Shown here piece by piece: positions 16,520 through 25,965 of a stretch of 34,642 nucleotides of DNA (position 1 is the stretch's first letter; each line of letters begins with the position of its first letter). This DNA comes from an uncultured Alphaproteobacteria bacterium. Lineage in GTDB: Bacteria > Pseudomonadota > Alphaproteobacteria > HIMB59 > GCA-002718135. The stretch is from NCBI GenBank assembly GCA_902570155.1, contig CACFXU010000011.1:1-34642 (forward strand), read 5' to 3'. The position numbers were made by a program, and so were the translations under genes. The notes under the pieces are model-generated. The model saw nothing but the letters and a program-made list of their open reading frames with translations. It did no database searches and was not told the DNA's origin.

Positions 16520-17437
16520 TTACTTAATTGCTCTTCTTAATCTGTCATTTATAGTTTTGCCAAGTCCTTTATCGGGTATTTCTACTACAGCAATTTTTTT
16601 GCATCTACTTTGATCTAATTTGTGAAGATAATGATAAAAATTTTTTGCTGCTTCATTTAAATTTTTTTTATTACTTAAATTTAAATTAACTATTTTAGAC
16701 TTTAATTTATTATTTCCAAAATTTAATAAACCTTCATTTTTTAGTATTCTCTTAGCATTCATTCTTATTGGTTTTAAAGTTGAATAGTGTTTTTTTAAAT
16801 TACCAGGAGAAATAGATGATTTCTTTTTAATTTTTACTTTTGCATATTTATTTAGCTCTTCTACAGTTATGCTGCCATATCTTAATACCTCAATTTCATT
16901 ATTGGTATCAATTCTAACAACTGTGGACTCTAATCCATGAGAAGACTGTTTATCTTTTAAAATAAATATTTTTTTTACTAGAATAGGATCGATATCCATA
17001 ATATTGGTTACGGAAGTTCTTTCTGACAGATTAGCACTAGGGGCTGCAATAGGTAGGTCAAATAAAGTAATTAATTTTTTAGCCAATTTATTACCGGGAA
17101 TTCTGCAGCCAACTAAAGTTGAGTTGTTAGAGACTAATTTTGATATTTTAGAATTTTTCTTTTTTTTTAATATTATTGTCAAAGGACCAGGCCAGAATTT
17201 TGAACCTAATTTTTTTTCAAATTTATTTAAAATAAAATATTTTTCTATTTGTTTAATACTTTTAAAGTGACAGATAATTGGATTACTTCGCGGTCTTTTT
17301 TTTACTTTAAAAATAGATTTTACAGCCTCATCATTTGTTGCATCTGCTCCAAGACCAAATACTGTTTCTGTGGGAAATATTACAAGTTCTCCACTGCTTA
17401 ATAAATTTTTTGCAATATCTAACTTATTTTTTTTCAT
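16520..17437 (-). CDS. sua5: L-threonylcarbamoyladenylate synthase, Sua5 type
   Basis: A 305-residue enzyme that makes threonylcarbamoyl-AMP from threonine, bicarbonate and ATP for the t6A modification of ANN-decoding tRNAs. The N-terminal YrdC domain shows PTETVFGLGADA (22-33), the KVKKRPRSNP loop (44-53), GCRIPG (110-115) and APSANLSERTSVTN (132-145). A C-terminal Sua5 domain begins with SPGNLKKHYS near 210. The length is about that of two-domain Sua5, somewhat compact. It is convergent with puuB (stops adjacent) and diverges from the orphan parA gene. Confidence 0.93.
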   Translation of the reverse strand: MKKNKLDIAKNLLSSGELVIFPTETVFGLGADATNDEAVKSIFKVKKRPRSNPIICHFKSIKQIEKYFILNKFEKKLGSKFWPGPLTIILKKKKNSKISKLVSNNSTLVGCRIPGNKLAKKLITLFDLPIAAPSANLSERTSVTNIMDIDPILVKKIFILKDKQSSHGLESTVVRIDTNNEIEVLRYGSITVEELNKYAKVKIKKKSSISPGNLKKHYSTLKPIRMNAKRILKNEGLLNFGNNKLKSKIVNLNLSNKKNLNEAAKNFYHYLHKLDQSRCKKIAVVEIPDKGLGKTINDRLRRAIK

Positions 17438-17488
17438 ATTTTTTTATAAAATGTTTCCATCTATCTTTAAAATAGTTATTATCAATAC

Positions 17489-18127
17489 TTGTATATGGGA
17501 AAAGTTATAGCATTTTCGAATCAAAAAGGTGGTTCAGGTAAATCGACTCTTTCAGCAAATTTATCAGTTTTGTGGAGCAATAGTGGTTACAAAGTAGCTG
17601 TTATAGATGCTGATGCACAAAAAAGTCTATCATATTGGCTTGAAGCAAGAAAATCTTATTATGGTGAAGATGATATTGGAATAACTCAATTAAATTTCGA
17701 TATAAGGAATTTAATAGATGAAATTAAAGCTATAAAAAGAAAGTACGATTTTATAATAATTGATAGCCCTCCATCTATAACTTTTGAAACAATGCAGGTT
17801 GTAAAAGCTTCTGATAGAGTATTTGTTCCAGTACAACCAAGTCCAGTAGACTTAATGGCTACACTGCCTTTTTTAAAAATTGCAAAACAAGAAAGAAAAA
17901 ATCCAATAATTATTCTTAATAGAGTGATGCCAAGAGCAAAATTAACTGACGCAATGATTTTGCGTTTAAGATATGCTGGTGCTAAAATTGCTCGCTCACG
18001 ACTGTCTAGCAAAGTATTATTTGCAGAAACATTCTCAGTTGGAAGAGGTGTAGTTGATATAAGTGTTACATCAGATGCCTCAAAAGAAATAATTAATGTT
18101 GGAAACGAAATTTTAAGAAATTTCTAA
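17489..18127 (+). CDS. Orphan ParA/MinD-like P-loop ATPase
   Basis: A 212-residue ParA-family ATPase. It has the deviant Walker A KGGSGKST (13-20), Walker A' region VIDADAQKSLSYW (Asp40), and Walker B IIIDSPPS. The protein is a bare ATPase without an N-terminal DNA-binding domain, and no parB or centromere-like repeats adjoin it, so it is not the chromosome segregation pair. Similar orphan ParAs position protein cargo or belong to plasmid-type systems. Met3 (17495) is an equally good start and gives MGKVIAFSNQKGG. Four bases separate it from glmU, so the two are co-transcribed; a link to cell-envelope growth is only a guess. Confidence 0.9.
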   Translation: MYMGKVIAFSNQKGGSGKSTLSANLSVLWSNSGYKVAVIDADAQKSLSYWLEARKSYYGEDDIGITQLNFDIRNLIDEIKAIKRKYDFIIIDSPPSITFETMQVVKASDRVFVPVQPSPVDLMATLPFLKIAKQERKNPIIILNRVMPRAKLTDAMILRLRYAGAKIARSRLSSKVLFAETFSVGRGVVDISVTSDASKEIINVGNEILRNF

Positions 18128-18131
18128 CTTA

Positions 18132-19430
18132 ATGTCTGATATCACAACTGTTATACTTGCTGCGGGTAATAGTACGAGATTTAAAGCAAGTAAATCAAAG
18201 CTTGTGTATCCATTATGTGGGTTACCAATTGTTTCACATATTTTTAATATTGCAAAAAAAATATCTGGTAAAAATATATTAGTTGTATCTAATGAAAAAA
18301 ATAAAGAAGAATTAAAGTTAATATTAAATACCTCAAAGTTAGTTGTTCAAAAAAAACAAAAAGGGACTGCTGATGCGATTGAGCAAGTTAAAAAATATGT
18401 TAAATCAAAAAATATTTTAATTTTATTTGGCGATACACCTTTGGTTGAATTTAAAGATATAAAAAAACTAGTAAGTAAATTTAAAAAAAGTAAAGCGAAA
18501 GCGTCATTAATTGCTTTTAATACTTCAGAACCACATGGTTATGGTAGGTTATTATTAAATGATAAATACGTTGAAGAAATAATTGAGCAAATAAATTTAG
18601 AACCTAAACAAAAAAAAATCAATCTATGTAATTCTGGTATTTTACTAGCAAATACTAAATTATTATTTAATAATTTAAAAAATATTAAAGAAAATAAAAT
18701 AAAAAAAGAAAGGTATCTTACAGATATTTGTAAAATTTTTGCAAAAAAAAATATTCCTATCAATTATATTGAGTGTAACAAAGAAACAATGTTGGGCATA
18801 AATACATTTGATGATTTCAATGTTGTGCAAAATATCTTGCAAAAAAAATATGTAAAAAATTTTATAAAAAAAGGAGTCAATTTTTTAAAACCAAATAGTT
18901 GTTATTTAAGCCATGACACCAAAATTGAACCTAACGTTACAATTGAAAGTAATGTTACAATCAAGGAAAAGACAATTATAAAAAAAGGCACAATAGTTAA
19001 AAGTAATTCATACTTAGAAGAAGTTATAATAGATGAAAACTCAATTATTGGTCCAAGTGCTAGATTAAGACCAAAAACAAAAATTGGTAAAAAATCAAAG
19101 ATTGGTAATTTTGTTGAAGTTAAAAATTCAAATATTGGAAATAATGTTTCTATTGCTCATCTTTCATATGTTGGAGATTCAGAAATAGGAAATAATGTGA
19201 ATATAGGTGCCGGCACAATAACTTGTAATTATGATGGAAAGAAAAAAAATAAAACAATAATTAAAGATAATGTATTTATCGGTTCTAATACTTCACTCAT
19301 TGCACCAGTCGTAATTGAATCTAAATCTAGAATTGGCGCAGGTAGTGTTATCACTAAAAATATTCCCAAAAATTCACTTGCTATTGAAAGATCAGCCTTA
19401 AAAATTCTAAGAAATAAAAGATCTAAATAA
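18132..19430 (+). CDS. glmU: Bifunctional UDP-N-acetylglucosamine pyrophosphorylase / glucosamine-1-phosphate acetyltransferase
   Basis: A 432-residue cytosolic enzyme that acetylates glucosamine-1-phosphate and then couples it to UTP, giving UDP-GlcNAc for peptidoglycan and lipopolysaccharide. The pyrophosphorylase domain (about 1-220) has LAAGNSTRF (9-17), Lys23 and FGDTPLV. The C-terminal left-handed beta helix (about 240-432) shows hexapeptide repeats, GPSARLRP, and AGTITCNYDGKKK with the downstream FIGSNTSLIAPV and GAGSVITK motifs of the acetyltransferase site. It is slightly shorter than the usual 450-460 residues, a trimming seen in streamlined genomes. It follows parA by 4 bases. Confidence 0.95.
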   Translation: MSDITTVILAAGNSTRFKASKSKLVYPLCGLPIVSHIFNIAKKISGKNILVVSNEKNKEELKLILNTSKLVVQKKQKGTADAIEQVKKYVKSKNILILFGDTPLVEFKDIKKLVSKFKKSKAKASLIAFNTSEPHGYGRLLLNDKYVEEIIEQINLEPKQKKINLCNSGILLANTKLLFNNLKNIKENKIKKERYLTDICKIFAKKNIPINYIECNKETMLGINTFDDFNVVQNILQKKYVKNFIKKGVNFLKPNSCYLSHDTKIEPNVTIESNVTIKEKTIIKKGTIVKSNSYLEEVIIDENSIIGPSARLRPKTKIGKKSKIGNFVEVKNSNIGNNVSIAHLSYVGDSEIGNNVNIGAGTITCNYDGKKKNKTIIKDNVFIGSNTSLIAPVVIESKSRIGAGSVITKNIPKNSLAIERSALKILRNKRSK

Positions 19431-19477
19431 TAACCCTTGTTTCAAGATATATTAGGGTTTATGAGCCTTTTCAAATT

Positions 19478-20851
19478 ATGAGCGATAAATGGTCACCAAA
19501 TAGTTGGAGAAATAAAAATGCTCTTCATATGCCTAACTATCAGAATGAAGATCATCTAAATAAAACTCTAAATGAAATTTCCAAATATCCACCTTTAGTT
19601 TTTGCTGGAGAAGCGAGACTATTAAAAAAGAAACTTGGAGAAGTTTCAAACGGAAATGCTTTTTTATTACAAGGAGGAGATTGTGCAGAAAGTTTTGCAG
19701 ATTTTCATCCAGATAATATTAGAGATACATTTAAAGTTATTTTACAAATGGCTGTTGTATTAACGTTTGGCGCTTCTTGTCCAATTGTTAAAGTAGGAAG
19801 AATTGCTGGCCAGTTTGCAAAGCCAAGATCATCTGCCACAGAAGTTATTAATGATTTAGAACTTGAGTCTTATAAAGGCGATATAATTAATGGGATAGAC
19901 TTCAATCAAAAAGACAGAGATCCTAATCCAGATAGATTAATTCAGGCCTACAATCAATCTGCATCTACACTTAATCTTTTAAGAGCTTTTTCTCAGGGCG
20001 GTTTTGCCAATTTAAATAAAATACATCAATGGAACCTTAATTTTGTTAAAGGTGAGAATGCTGCTAAATTTAGAGAGATATCTTCTAGAATTGACGAATG
20101 CTTATCTTTTATGGAGGCATGTGGAATAAATGGAAACAGTGTAAGACAATTAAATGAAACAGACTTCTTTACAAGTCATGAAGCTTTACTTCTTCAATAT
20201 GAGGAAGCATTAACAAGAATAGATAGTACTTCAGGTAAGTGGTACGATGTTTCAGCTCACATGTTATGGGTAGGTGACAGAACACGACAACTTGATGGAG
20301 CACATATTGAATTTTTAAGAGGTATTGAGAACCCTATAGGTATTAAAGTTGGTCCAAGCACAAAGACAGAAGAACTATTAAAGATATTAGATGTGTTGAA
20401 TCCAAATAATGAAGCTGGAAAAATAACGCTGATATGTAGAATGGGTCATGAAAAAGTTAGTGGAATACTTCCAAAAATAATTAGATCAGTTAATTCAGCT
20501 GGTAAAAATGTTGTTTGGACTTGTGACCCCATGCATGGAAATACTATCAAATCTAACACGGGTTTTAAAACTAGGCCATTAAAAGATATAATTTCTGAAA
20601 TTCAGCAATTTTTTCAAATTCACAGAAGCGAAGGAACATATCCAGGCGGCGTCCATTTAGAAATGACTGGTCAAGATGTTACAGAATGTATGGGAGGTCT
20701 TCAAGAAATAACAGATGAAGATCTCAAAAATAGATATCATACATATTGTGATCCGAGACTAAATGCCTCGCAGTCTCTAGAATTGGCTTTTTTATTATCA
20801 GATTTTTTAAAAGAAGAAAAATTGCTCTCAAAGCAATCTTCAAATTTATAA
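19478..20851 (+). CDS. aroG: Class II 3-deoxy-D-arabino-heptulosonate 7-phosphate synthase
   Basis: A 457-residue plant-type (class II) DAHP synthase, first step of the shikimate pathway: phosphoenolpyruvate plus erythrose 4-phosphate. The start SDKWSPNSWRNKNALHMPNY is characteristic. It has the metal-binding cysteine in LQGGDCAESF (Cys69), KPRSSATE, LRGIENPIGIKVGPST, TCDPMHGNT with the metal-ligand His, and HLEMTGQDVTECMGG near the C-terminus. The class I enzyme of E. coli is unrelated in sequence. Twenty-one bases separate it from nadE on the same strand, and the run parA-glmU-aroG-nadE-gltX-cimA-trmJ is collinear. The gene symbol follows common usage and is not unique. Confidence 0.95.
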   Translation: MSDKWSPNSWRNKNALHMPNYQNEDHLNKTLNEISKYPPLVFAGEARLLKKKLGEVSNGNAFLLQGGDCAESFADFHPDNIRDTFKVILQMAVVLTFGASCPIVKVGRIAGQFAKPRSSATEVINDLELESYKGDIINGIDFNQKDRDPNPDRLIQAYNQSASTLNLLRAFSQGGFANLNKIHQWNLNFVKGENAAKFREISSRIDECLSFMEACGINGNSVRQLNETDFFTSHEALLLQYEEALTRIDSTSGKWYDVSAHMLWVGDRTRQLDGAHIEFLRGIENPIGIKVGPSTKTEELLKILDVLNPNNEAGKITLICRMGHEKVSGILPKIIRSVNSAGKNVVWTCDPMHGNTIKSNTGFKTRPLKDIISEIQQFFQIHRSEGTYPGGVHLEMTGQDVTECMGGLQEITDEDLKNRYHTYCDPRLNASQSLELAFLLSDFLKEEKLLSKQSSNL

Positions 20852-20872
20852 ATTTATATTTATATATTACTT

Positions 20873-21613
20873 ATGAATTCAAAAGATAAAATCGCATACA
20901 TTTCTAATTGGATTAAAGATTATGCTAAATCTATAAATAATAATCCAACTACACTAGTAATAGGAGTGTCAGGAGGAGTTGACTCAGCTCTTACTAGCAC
21001 CTTATGTGCTCAAACTGGTTTAAAAACTATAGCTGTTTCAATGCCTATTAAGCAAAATTCATCACAACATGATTTAAGTTTAAGACATTTAGAATTTTTA
21101 GAGCAAAATTACCCAAATGTAGAAACAAAAATAATCGAGCTAGATAATGTTTTTAAAACATTTCAAAATACGATGCAAAATTTTGATAGTGAGTTAGCTT
21201 TTGCAAATTCAAGATCTAGACTAAGAATGGTAACTCTATACCAAATAGCTCAAAGTAATAACGGTATAGTTGTTGGTACTGGAAATAAAGTTGAAGATTT
21301 TGGTGTTGGATTTTATACAAAATATGGTGATGGAGGCGTAGATATATCGCCAATAGCAGATTGTACTAAAACTGAGGTGTGGGAATTAGCCGAAGAAATT
21401 GGGGTTATAGAAGATATTATTAGCGCAGCACCGACAGATGGTTTATGGGATGATAGTAGAAATGATGAAAGCCAACTTGGTCTTTCATATAAGCAATTAG
21501 AAGAAGCAATGGAAAATAAGTCTAGTGAATACTACAGTAGATACGAAGAAATTAGAAAGCCAAATCTTCATAAGATGAAGCCTATTCCCGTTTGCGAAAT
21601 TCCTAAAGAATAA
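20873..21613 (+). CDS. nadE: Ammonia-dependent NAD synthetase
   Basis: A 246-residue adenylating amidase that makes NAD from deamido-NAD, ATP and ammonia. The ATP loop GVSGGVDSALT sits at 31-41, and GTGNKVEDFGVGFYTKYGDGG with ADCTKTEVWELA follow. It lacks the N-terminal glutaminase domain of the long form and is shorter than the roughly 275 residues of E. coli NadE, so it must use free ammonia. It is followed after one base by gltX. An NAD kinase gene is also present at 33074-33832. Confidence 0.94.
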   Translation: MNSKDKIAYISNWIKDYAKSINNNPTTLVIGVSGGVDSALTSTLCAQTGLKTIAVSMPIKQNSSQHDLSLRHLEFLEQNYPNVETKIIELDNVFKTFQNTMQNFDSELAFANSRSRLRMVTLYQIAQSNNGIVVGTGNKVEDFGVGFYTKYGDGGVDISPIADCTKTEVWELAEEIGVIEDIISAAPTDGLWDDSRNDESQLGLSYKQLEEAMENKSSEYYSRYEEIRKPNLHKMKPIPVCEIPKE

Positions 21614-21614
21614 T

Positions 21615-22949
21615 ATGAAGTGTAGGTTTGCTCCTAGCCCTACAGGAAAAATACATATCGGTAATGCTAGATCAGCAATTTTGAATTGGATTTTCTGTCA
21701 AAAAAATCAAGGTGAGTTTGTATTAAGAATTGATGATACTGATGCCAATAGGAGTTCTAAAGAATTTGAGAAAAGTATCAAAGATGATCTTAAATGGCTT
21801 GGATTAAATTGGAATTACACTTTTAATCAGTCCTCTAGACAACATATTTACAATGAGAAAATCCAAATTCTAAAACAAAAGAAGAGACTTTATCCATGTT
21901 TTGAAACAGAAGAGGAATTAGCTTTAAAGAAAAAATCTTTGTTATCATCTGGAAAACCACCTATTTATGATAGATCATCATTAAATCTAAGTGATAAAGA
22001 AGTAGAAAAAAAAATTGAATCTGGAGTCCAACCCCATTGGAGATTCAAATTAGATAATGAAAATATTGGTTGGAAAGATATTATTAAAGGAGATGTTTCA
22101 TTTGAGGCAAAAAATTTGAGTGATCCTGTTTTAATTAGAGCTGATGGAACATTGTTATACCATTTACCTTCAGTAATTGATGATATTGAAGAAAAAATTA
22201 CGCATATTATTAGAGGGGAAGACCACATAGCTAATACTGCTTATCATATTCAAATTTTCAAGGCTTTTGAAGCATCTATTCCATCTTTTGCTCATCATCC
22301 ATTCTTAGTTGATGAAACTGGTAAGGGTTTTAGCAAGAGACTTGGAAGTCTTTCAATTGAAAATTTTAGAGACGAAGGATACGAAAATATATCTTTACTT
22401 AATTATTTTCTTTTTATTGGTTCGAGCAGTAATATTGATCCAATCAAAGATTTAAATGAAATAGTAAAAAAATTTGATATTCAAAGCTTATCTAGATCTT
22501 CTGCTAAATTTTCGATTGAATCCTTAAGAAATCTTAATGAAAATACCATTAAATTATTTAGTTATGATGAGATTAGTCATAAGTTAAAAAATATAAAATC
22601 AAATTTTCAAAAAGAGAGTTTTTGGCGTTTTATTAAAAATAATATTTCATTTGTTAATCAAGCTAAAGAATGGGAAGAAGTAATTACAAAAATAAATAAT
22701 GCTAAAGATTTAAATATTGATGATAATTTTATTAATACGGCAGTTGATGAATTACCCGAGGATCCTTTTGATGAAACAACATGGGATCATTGGACATCAA
22801 AAATTAACAAAAAAACTGGGCTTAAAGGAAAAGATTTATTTATGCCTTTGAGGTTGATTTTGACAGGAAAATCTCATGGACCCGAATTAAAATATCTACT
22901 ACCATTGTTTGATAGAAACGGAATTTTGCAAAAACTTGGAAAAATCTAG
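21615..22949 (+). CDS. gltX: Glutamyl-tRNA synthetase
   Basis: A 444-residue class I aminoacyl-tRNA synthetase. The HIGH-type motif appears as PSPTGKIHIGNARS (8-20) and the KMSKS counterpart as KGFSKRLGSLS near residue 236, the variant common in alphaproteobacteria. The RIDDTDANRSSKEFE and IRGEDHIANTAYHIQIF segments fit GluRS. Alphaproteobacteria often hold two gltX copies, one specialised for Glu-tRNA(Gln); the shorter length here fits the gltX2 type, but this cannot be settled within the window. It lies one base after nadE and 38 bases before cimA. Confidence 0.93.
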   Translation: MKCRFAPSPTGKIHIGNARSAILNWIFCQKNQGEFVLRIDDTDANRSSKEFEKSIKDDLKWLGLNWNYTFNQSSRQHIYNEKIQILKQKKRLYPCFETEEELALKKKSLLSSGKPPIYDRSSLNLSDKEVEKKIESGVQPHWRFKLDNENIGWKDIIKGDVSFEAKNLSDPVLIRADGTLLYHLPSVIDDIEEKITHIIRGEDHIANTAYHIQIFKAFEASIPSFAHHPFLVDETGKGFSKRLGSLSIENFRDEGYENISLLNYFLFIGSSSNIDPIKDLNEIVKKFDIQSLSRSSAKFSIESLRNLNENTIKLFSYDEISHKLKNIKSNFQKESFWRFIKNNISFVNQAKEWEEVITKINNAKDLNIDDNFINTAVDELPEDPFDETTWDHWTSKINKKTGLKGKDLFMPLRLILTGKSHGPELKYLLPLFDRNGILQKLGKI

Positions 22950-22987
22950 TAAATTTAAATTTATACTCTAATAGCGATCTAGTAATT

Positions 22988-24574
22988 ATGGAAGATAAAG
23001 TATATTTATTCGATACCACACTTAGAGATGGTCAGCAAACAACAGGAGTTAATTTTTCTGTTAGTGATAAAATGAATATATCCCAACATCTTGATGATTT
23101 AGGAATTGATTACATTGAAGGTGGATGGCCGGGAGCAAACCCTACCGATAATGATTTTTTTTCAAGAAATACAAAATTTTCAAAAAGTAAATTAACTGCC
23201 TTTGGTATGACTAGAAGACCAGGTAGAAGTGCAGATAACGATCCAGGATTAAATGCACTTATTAATTCAAGCGCAAGTTGTGTTTGTATTGTAGGTAAGT
23301 CATCATCATTTCATGTAAAAAATGCTTTAGAAATATCTGAAGATGAAAACTTAAAAATGATCAGTGATAGTATTCAATCAATAAAAAATAAAAACAAAGA
23401 GCCAATTTTTGATGCAGAACATTTTTTTGATGGCTTTAAAGAAAATAAAGACTTTGCATTGAATTGTATTAAAGCAGCGTATGAGGCTGGTGCAAGATGG
23501 GTTGTTCTTTGTGATACAAATGGTGGAACTCTTCCAGATGAAATTTACAATATTGTTTCAGAAGTAGTAAAGGTTATACCAGGTCAAAATGTTGGTATAC
23601 ATGCTCACAATGATACTGATAATGCAGTTGCAAATGCATTAGCAGCTATTAATGCTGGAGCAAGACAGATACAGGGAACAATTAACGGTTTAGGAGAAAG
23701 ATGTGGAAATACTAATTTAATTTCCTTAATTCCATCTTTGGTTCTAAAAACAAAATACAAAACAAATATTTCTAAAGATAAATTAAAAAATTTAATTCAT
23801 ATTTCTAGAACATTAAATGATATTCTTAACATGCCTTCAAGAAAAAATGCTCCATATGTTGGAGATCACGCTTTCTCTCATAAAGGTGGGTTGCATGCAT
23901 CTGCAATAGAAAAAAATTCTTCAACTTATGAACATATTAAGCCAGAAATAGTTGGTAATTCTAGAAACGTCGTCATTTCTAATCAGGCAGGAAGATCTAA
24001 TATATTAAATCAATTAAATAAGATTAATATTGATCTGCCTAAAAATGAAATCAACAATATCTTAGAGATTATCAAGGAAAAAGAATCAGAAGGATATTCA
24101 TTTGATACTGCTTTAGCTAGTTTTGAATTATTAGTTAGACGTCATCTTGGTCATTTTGAGGATTTTTATAATTTAGAAAAATTTAGAGTAACAGACGAAA
24201 GAAGATGGAATGCTAAAGGTGAAATTGTTACTGAAGCAGAGGCTACAGTATTTTTAAAAGTTAAAGATTCAAATATGATGACAGTGGGCACTGGAAATGG
24301 TCCAGTGAATGCTATTGATAGTGCATTAAGAAAAGCTTTAATTGATTATTATCCTAATCTCAAAGATTTAAAGTTAACTGATTACAAAGTTATGATTCTT
24401 TCATCAGAAAAAGGCACTGGTGCTATCACAAGAGTTTTAATTGAATCATCTGATTCTACCAATACACATTGGACAACTATTGGCGTATCTCCAAATATTA
24501 TTGATGCATCTTATAGTGCTATTTTTGATAGCATTACTTTTAAGTTGTTTAATGATACAAAGAATAAAAATTGA
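22988..24574 (+). CDS. cimA: (R)-citramalate synthase
   Basis: A 528-residue enzyme that condenses pyruvate and acetyl-CoA to citramalate, starting isoleucine synthesis without threonine. It belongs to the DRE-TIM metallolyase family: DTTLRDGQQT at 9-18 holds the catalytic Arg13 and metal-ligand Asp14, IEGGWPGANPTD is the CimA form (isopropylmalate synthase differs here), and HAHNDTDNAVANAL and INGLGERCGN complete the site. A C-terminal LeuA-type regulatory domain spans about 400-520 and should bind isoleucine. The stop overlaps the TTG start of the trmJ-like gene (TTGA), so the two are coupled. Confidence 0.94.
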   Translation: MEDKVYLFDTTLRDGQQTTGVNFSVSDKMNISQHLDDLGIDYIEGGWPGANPTDNDFFSRNTKFSKSKLTAFGMTRRPGRSADNDPGLNALINSSASCVCIVGKSSSFHVKNALEISEDENLKMISDSIQSIKNKNKEPIFDAEHFFDGFKENKDFALNCIKAAYEAGARWVVLCDTNGGTLPDEIYNIVSEVVKVIPGQNVGIHAHNDTDNAVANALAAINAGARQIQGTINGLGERCGNTNLISLIPSLVLKTKYKTNISKDKLKNLIHISRTLNDILNMPSRKNAPYVGDHAFSHKGGLHASAIEKNSSTYEHIKPEIVGNSRNVVISNQAGRSNILNQLNKINIDLPKNEINNILEIIKEKESEGYSFDTALASFELLVRRHLGHFEDFYNLEKFRVTDERRWNAKGEIVTEAEATVFLKVKDSNMMTVGTGNGPVNAIDSALRKALIDYYPNLKDLKLTDYKVMILSSEKGTGAITRVLIESSDSTNTHWTTIGVSPNIIDASYSAIFDSITFKLFNDTKNKN

Positions 24575-25281
24575 CTTCAAAAAATCCAAGCATAATTTTA
24601 GTTAGACCTCAACTTCCTGAAAATATAGGAATGGTTGCTCGTGTAATGCACAACTTTGGTCTAAAAGATCTAATTGTTGTTTCGCCAAGAAATAATTGGT
24701 TAAACAATAAATCAATAAATGCAGCAAAAAAAGCATCTAAAATTATTAAGAATATTAAAGTTTATGATGATTTAGAAATTGCACTTTCTAACTTTTCTTA
24801 TGTTGTGGCCACGACTAATAGAAAAAGATATTTGGAAAAAAATTCTACTAACGATTTTAAATTTATTAAAAGAAAAATTATTGTTAATAAAAAAACAGCA
24901 ATACTTTTTGGCCCTGAAAATTCAGGACTTTCAAATGAGGATTTGAGATTATCTGATATTATTTTTACTATTGAAACAAGTAGTAAAAATAATTCATTAA
25001 ACCTTTCTCATGCAGTTACTGTTTTAAGTCATAAATTATTTGAATTGAATAATTTTAAAATTACTAATTTAACTTCAATTGAAAAGGATAATATTAGTAA
25101 ATATCAATTATCTAAGTTCTTAAATTATATGATTGAGAAACTTGAAAATAAAAAATTTTTTACTCCAAATGAAAAAAAAGAAAGTATGAAAAATAATATT
25201 TATAGCATTTTCACAAAAATCCCTCTCACAAAGAAAGAATTACATACTTTATGGGGAATTACAAAAAAACTTAATAAATAA
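24571..25281 (+). CDS. trmJ: SPOUT-class tRNA/rRNA 2'-O-methyltransferase, TrmJ-like
   Basis: A 236-residue SpoU-family methyltransferase. TrmJ methylates the ribose of nucleotide 32 in several tRNAs using S-adenosylmethionine. Motif 1 is visible in LVRPQLPENIGMVARVM (Asn18), motif 2 in LFGPENSGLSNEDL and motif 3 in NSLNLSHAVTVLSH. The C-terminal 70 residues are helical and include ELHTLWGI, as in TrmJ. It starts with TTG at 24571 inside the cimA stop. The exact RNA target is inferred from family resemblance. Confidence 0.88.
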   Translation: MTSKNPSIILVRPQLPENIGMVARVMHNFGLKDLIVVSPRNNWLNNKSINAAKKASKIIKNIKVYDDLEIALSNFSYVVATTNRKRYLEKNSTNDFKFIKRKIIVNKKTAILFGPENSGLSNEDLRLSDIIFTIETSSKNNSLNLSHAVTVLSHKLFELNNFKITNLTSIEKDNISKYQLSKFLNYMIEKLENKKFFTPNEKKESMKNNIYSIFTKIPLTKKELHTLWGITKKLNK

Positions 25282-25304
25282 GCCAAAAATTGAGTATATT
25301 AAAT

Positions 25305-25332
25305 TTGACATAGTACTTTAAATCACTATATA
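25305..25332 (+). promoter_or_regulatory. Sigma-70-type promoter before rpsD
   Basis: A consensus -35 TTGACA (25305-25310) is followed after 16 bases by TATATA (25327-25332). The predicted transcript would start close to 25339, only about six bases before the rpsD ATG, so the mRNA would be nearly leaderless. It is the clearest housekeeping promoter in the window. Confidence 0.6.
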
Positions 25333-25344
25333 CCCCTCATAATA

Positions 25345-25965
25345 ATGACAAAAAGACATAACGCTAAATACAAAATTGATAGAAGATTAGGTGTTAACTT
25401 GTGGGGGAGGCCTAAAAGTCCTTTTAATAGAAGAAACTCAAAGCCTGGTCAGCATGGTGTACAGGGACAAAGAAAGAAACTATCAGATTATGGAAATCAG
25501 TTATTTGCTAAGCAAAAACTTAAATTTTATTACGGTGATTTAACTGAAAGACAATTTAGAAATATTTTTAAAAAAGCTTCTAATATTAAAGGTGATACAA
25601 GTCAGATCTTAATTGAACTTTTAGAAAGAAGATTAGATGCTACAGTCTATAGAATGAAATTTGTACCTACAATTTTTTCTGCAAGACAGTTAGTTAATCA
25701 TGGTCATGTAAAGGTCAATGGAAAAAGAGTTAACATTCCATCTTATAGTGTTAACGATGGAGATGAAATCTCAATAAAAGATAAAAGTAAAGAAATTAAT
25801 TTAATTGTAGAATCAGTTAGTTCTCAAGAAAGAGAAATTCCAGAATACTTAGAAGTTGATGTAAAAGAGTTGAAAGGTCGTTTTTTAAGAGCACCTCTAA
25901 TTCATGATGTCCCTTATCCTGTGACTATGGAGCCTAATTTAGTTATTGAGTATTATTCAAGATAA
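25345..25965 (+). CDS. rpsD: 30S ribosomal protein S4
   Basis: A 206-residue primary 16S rRNA-binding protein of the small subunit. The N-terminus ([20 protein letters not shown]) and the S4 RNA-binding domain at about 97-160 ([32 protein letters not shown]) are clear, and NIKGDTSQ fits. The length is normal. It is monocistronic here with its own promoter, not in the alpha operon, as is common in alphaproteobacteria. Its 3' end overlaps the convergent rarD gene by 23 bases. Confidence 0.97.
   Translation: MTKRHNAKYKIDRRLGVNLWGRPKSPFNRRNSKPGQHGVQGQRKKLSDYGNQLFAKQKLKFYYGDLTERQFRNIFKKASNIKGDTSQILIELLERRLDATVYRMKFVPTIFSARQLVNHGHVKVNGKRVNIPSYSVNDGDEISIKDKSKEINLIVESVSSQEREIPEYLEVDVKELKGRFLRAPLIHDVPYPVTMEPNLVIEYYSR

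Noticed and set aside
19432-19459. Hairpin AACCCT/AGGGTT between glmU and the DAHP synthase gene
   Set aside because: Only six pairs with a 16-base loop and no following U-run; too weak to call a terminator or riboswitch.
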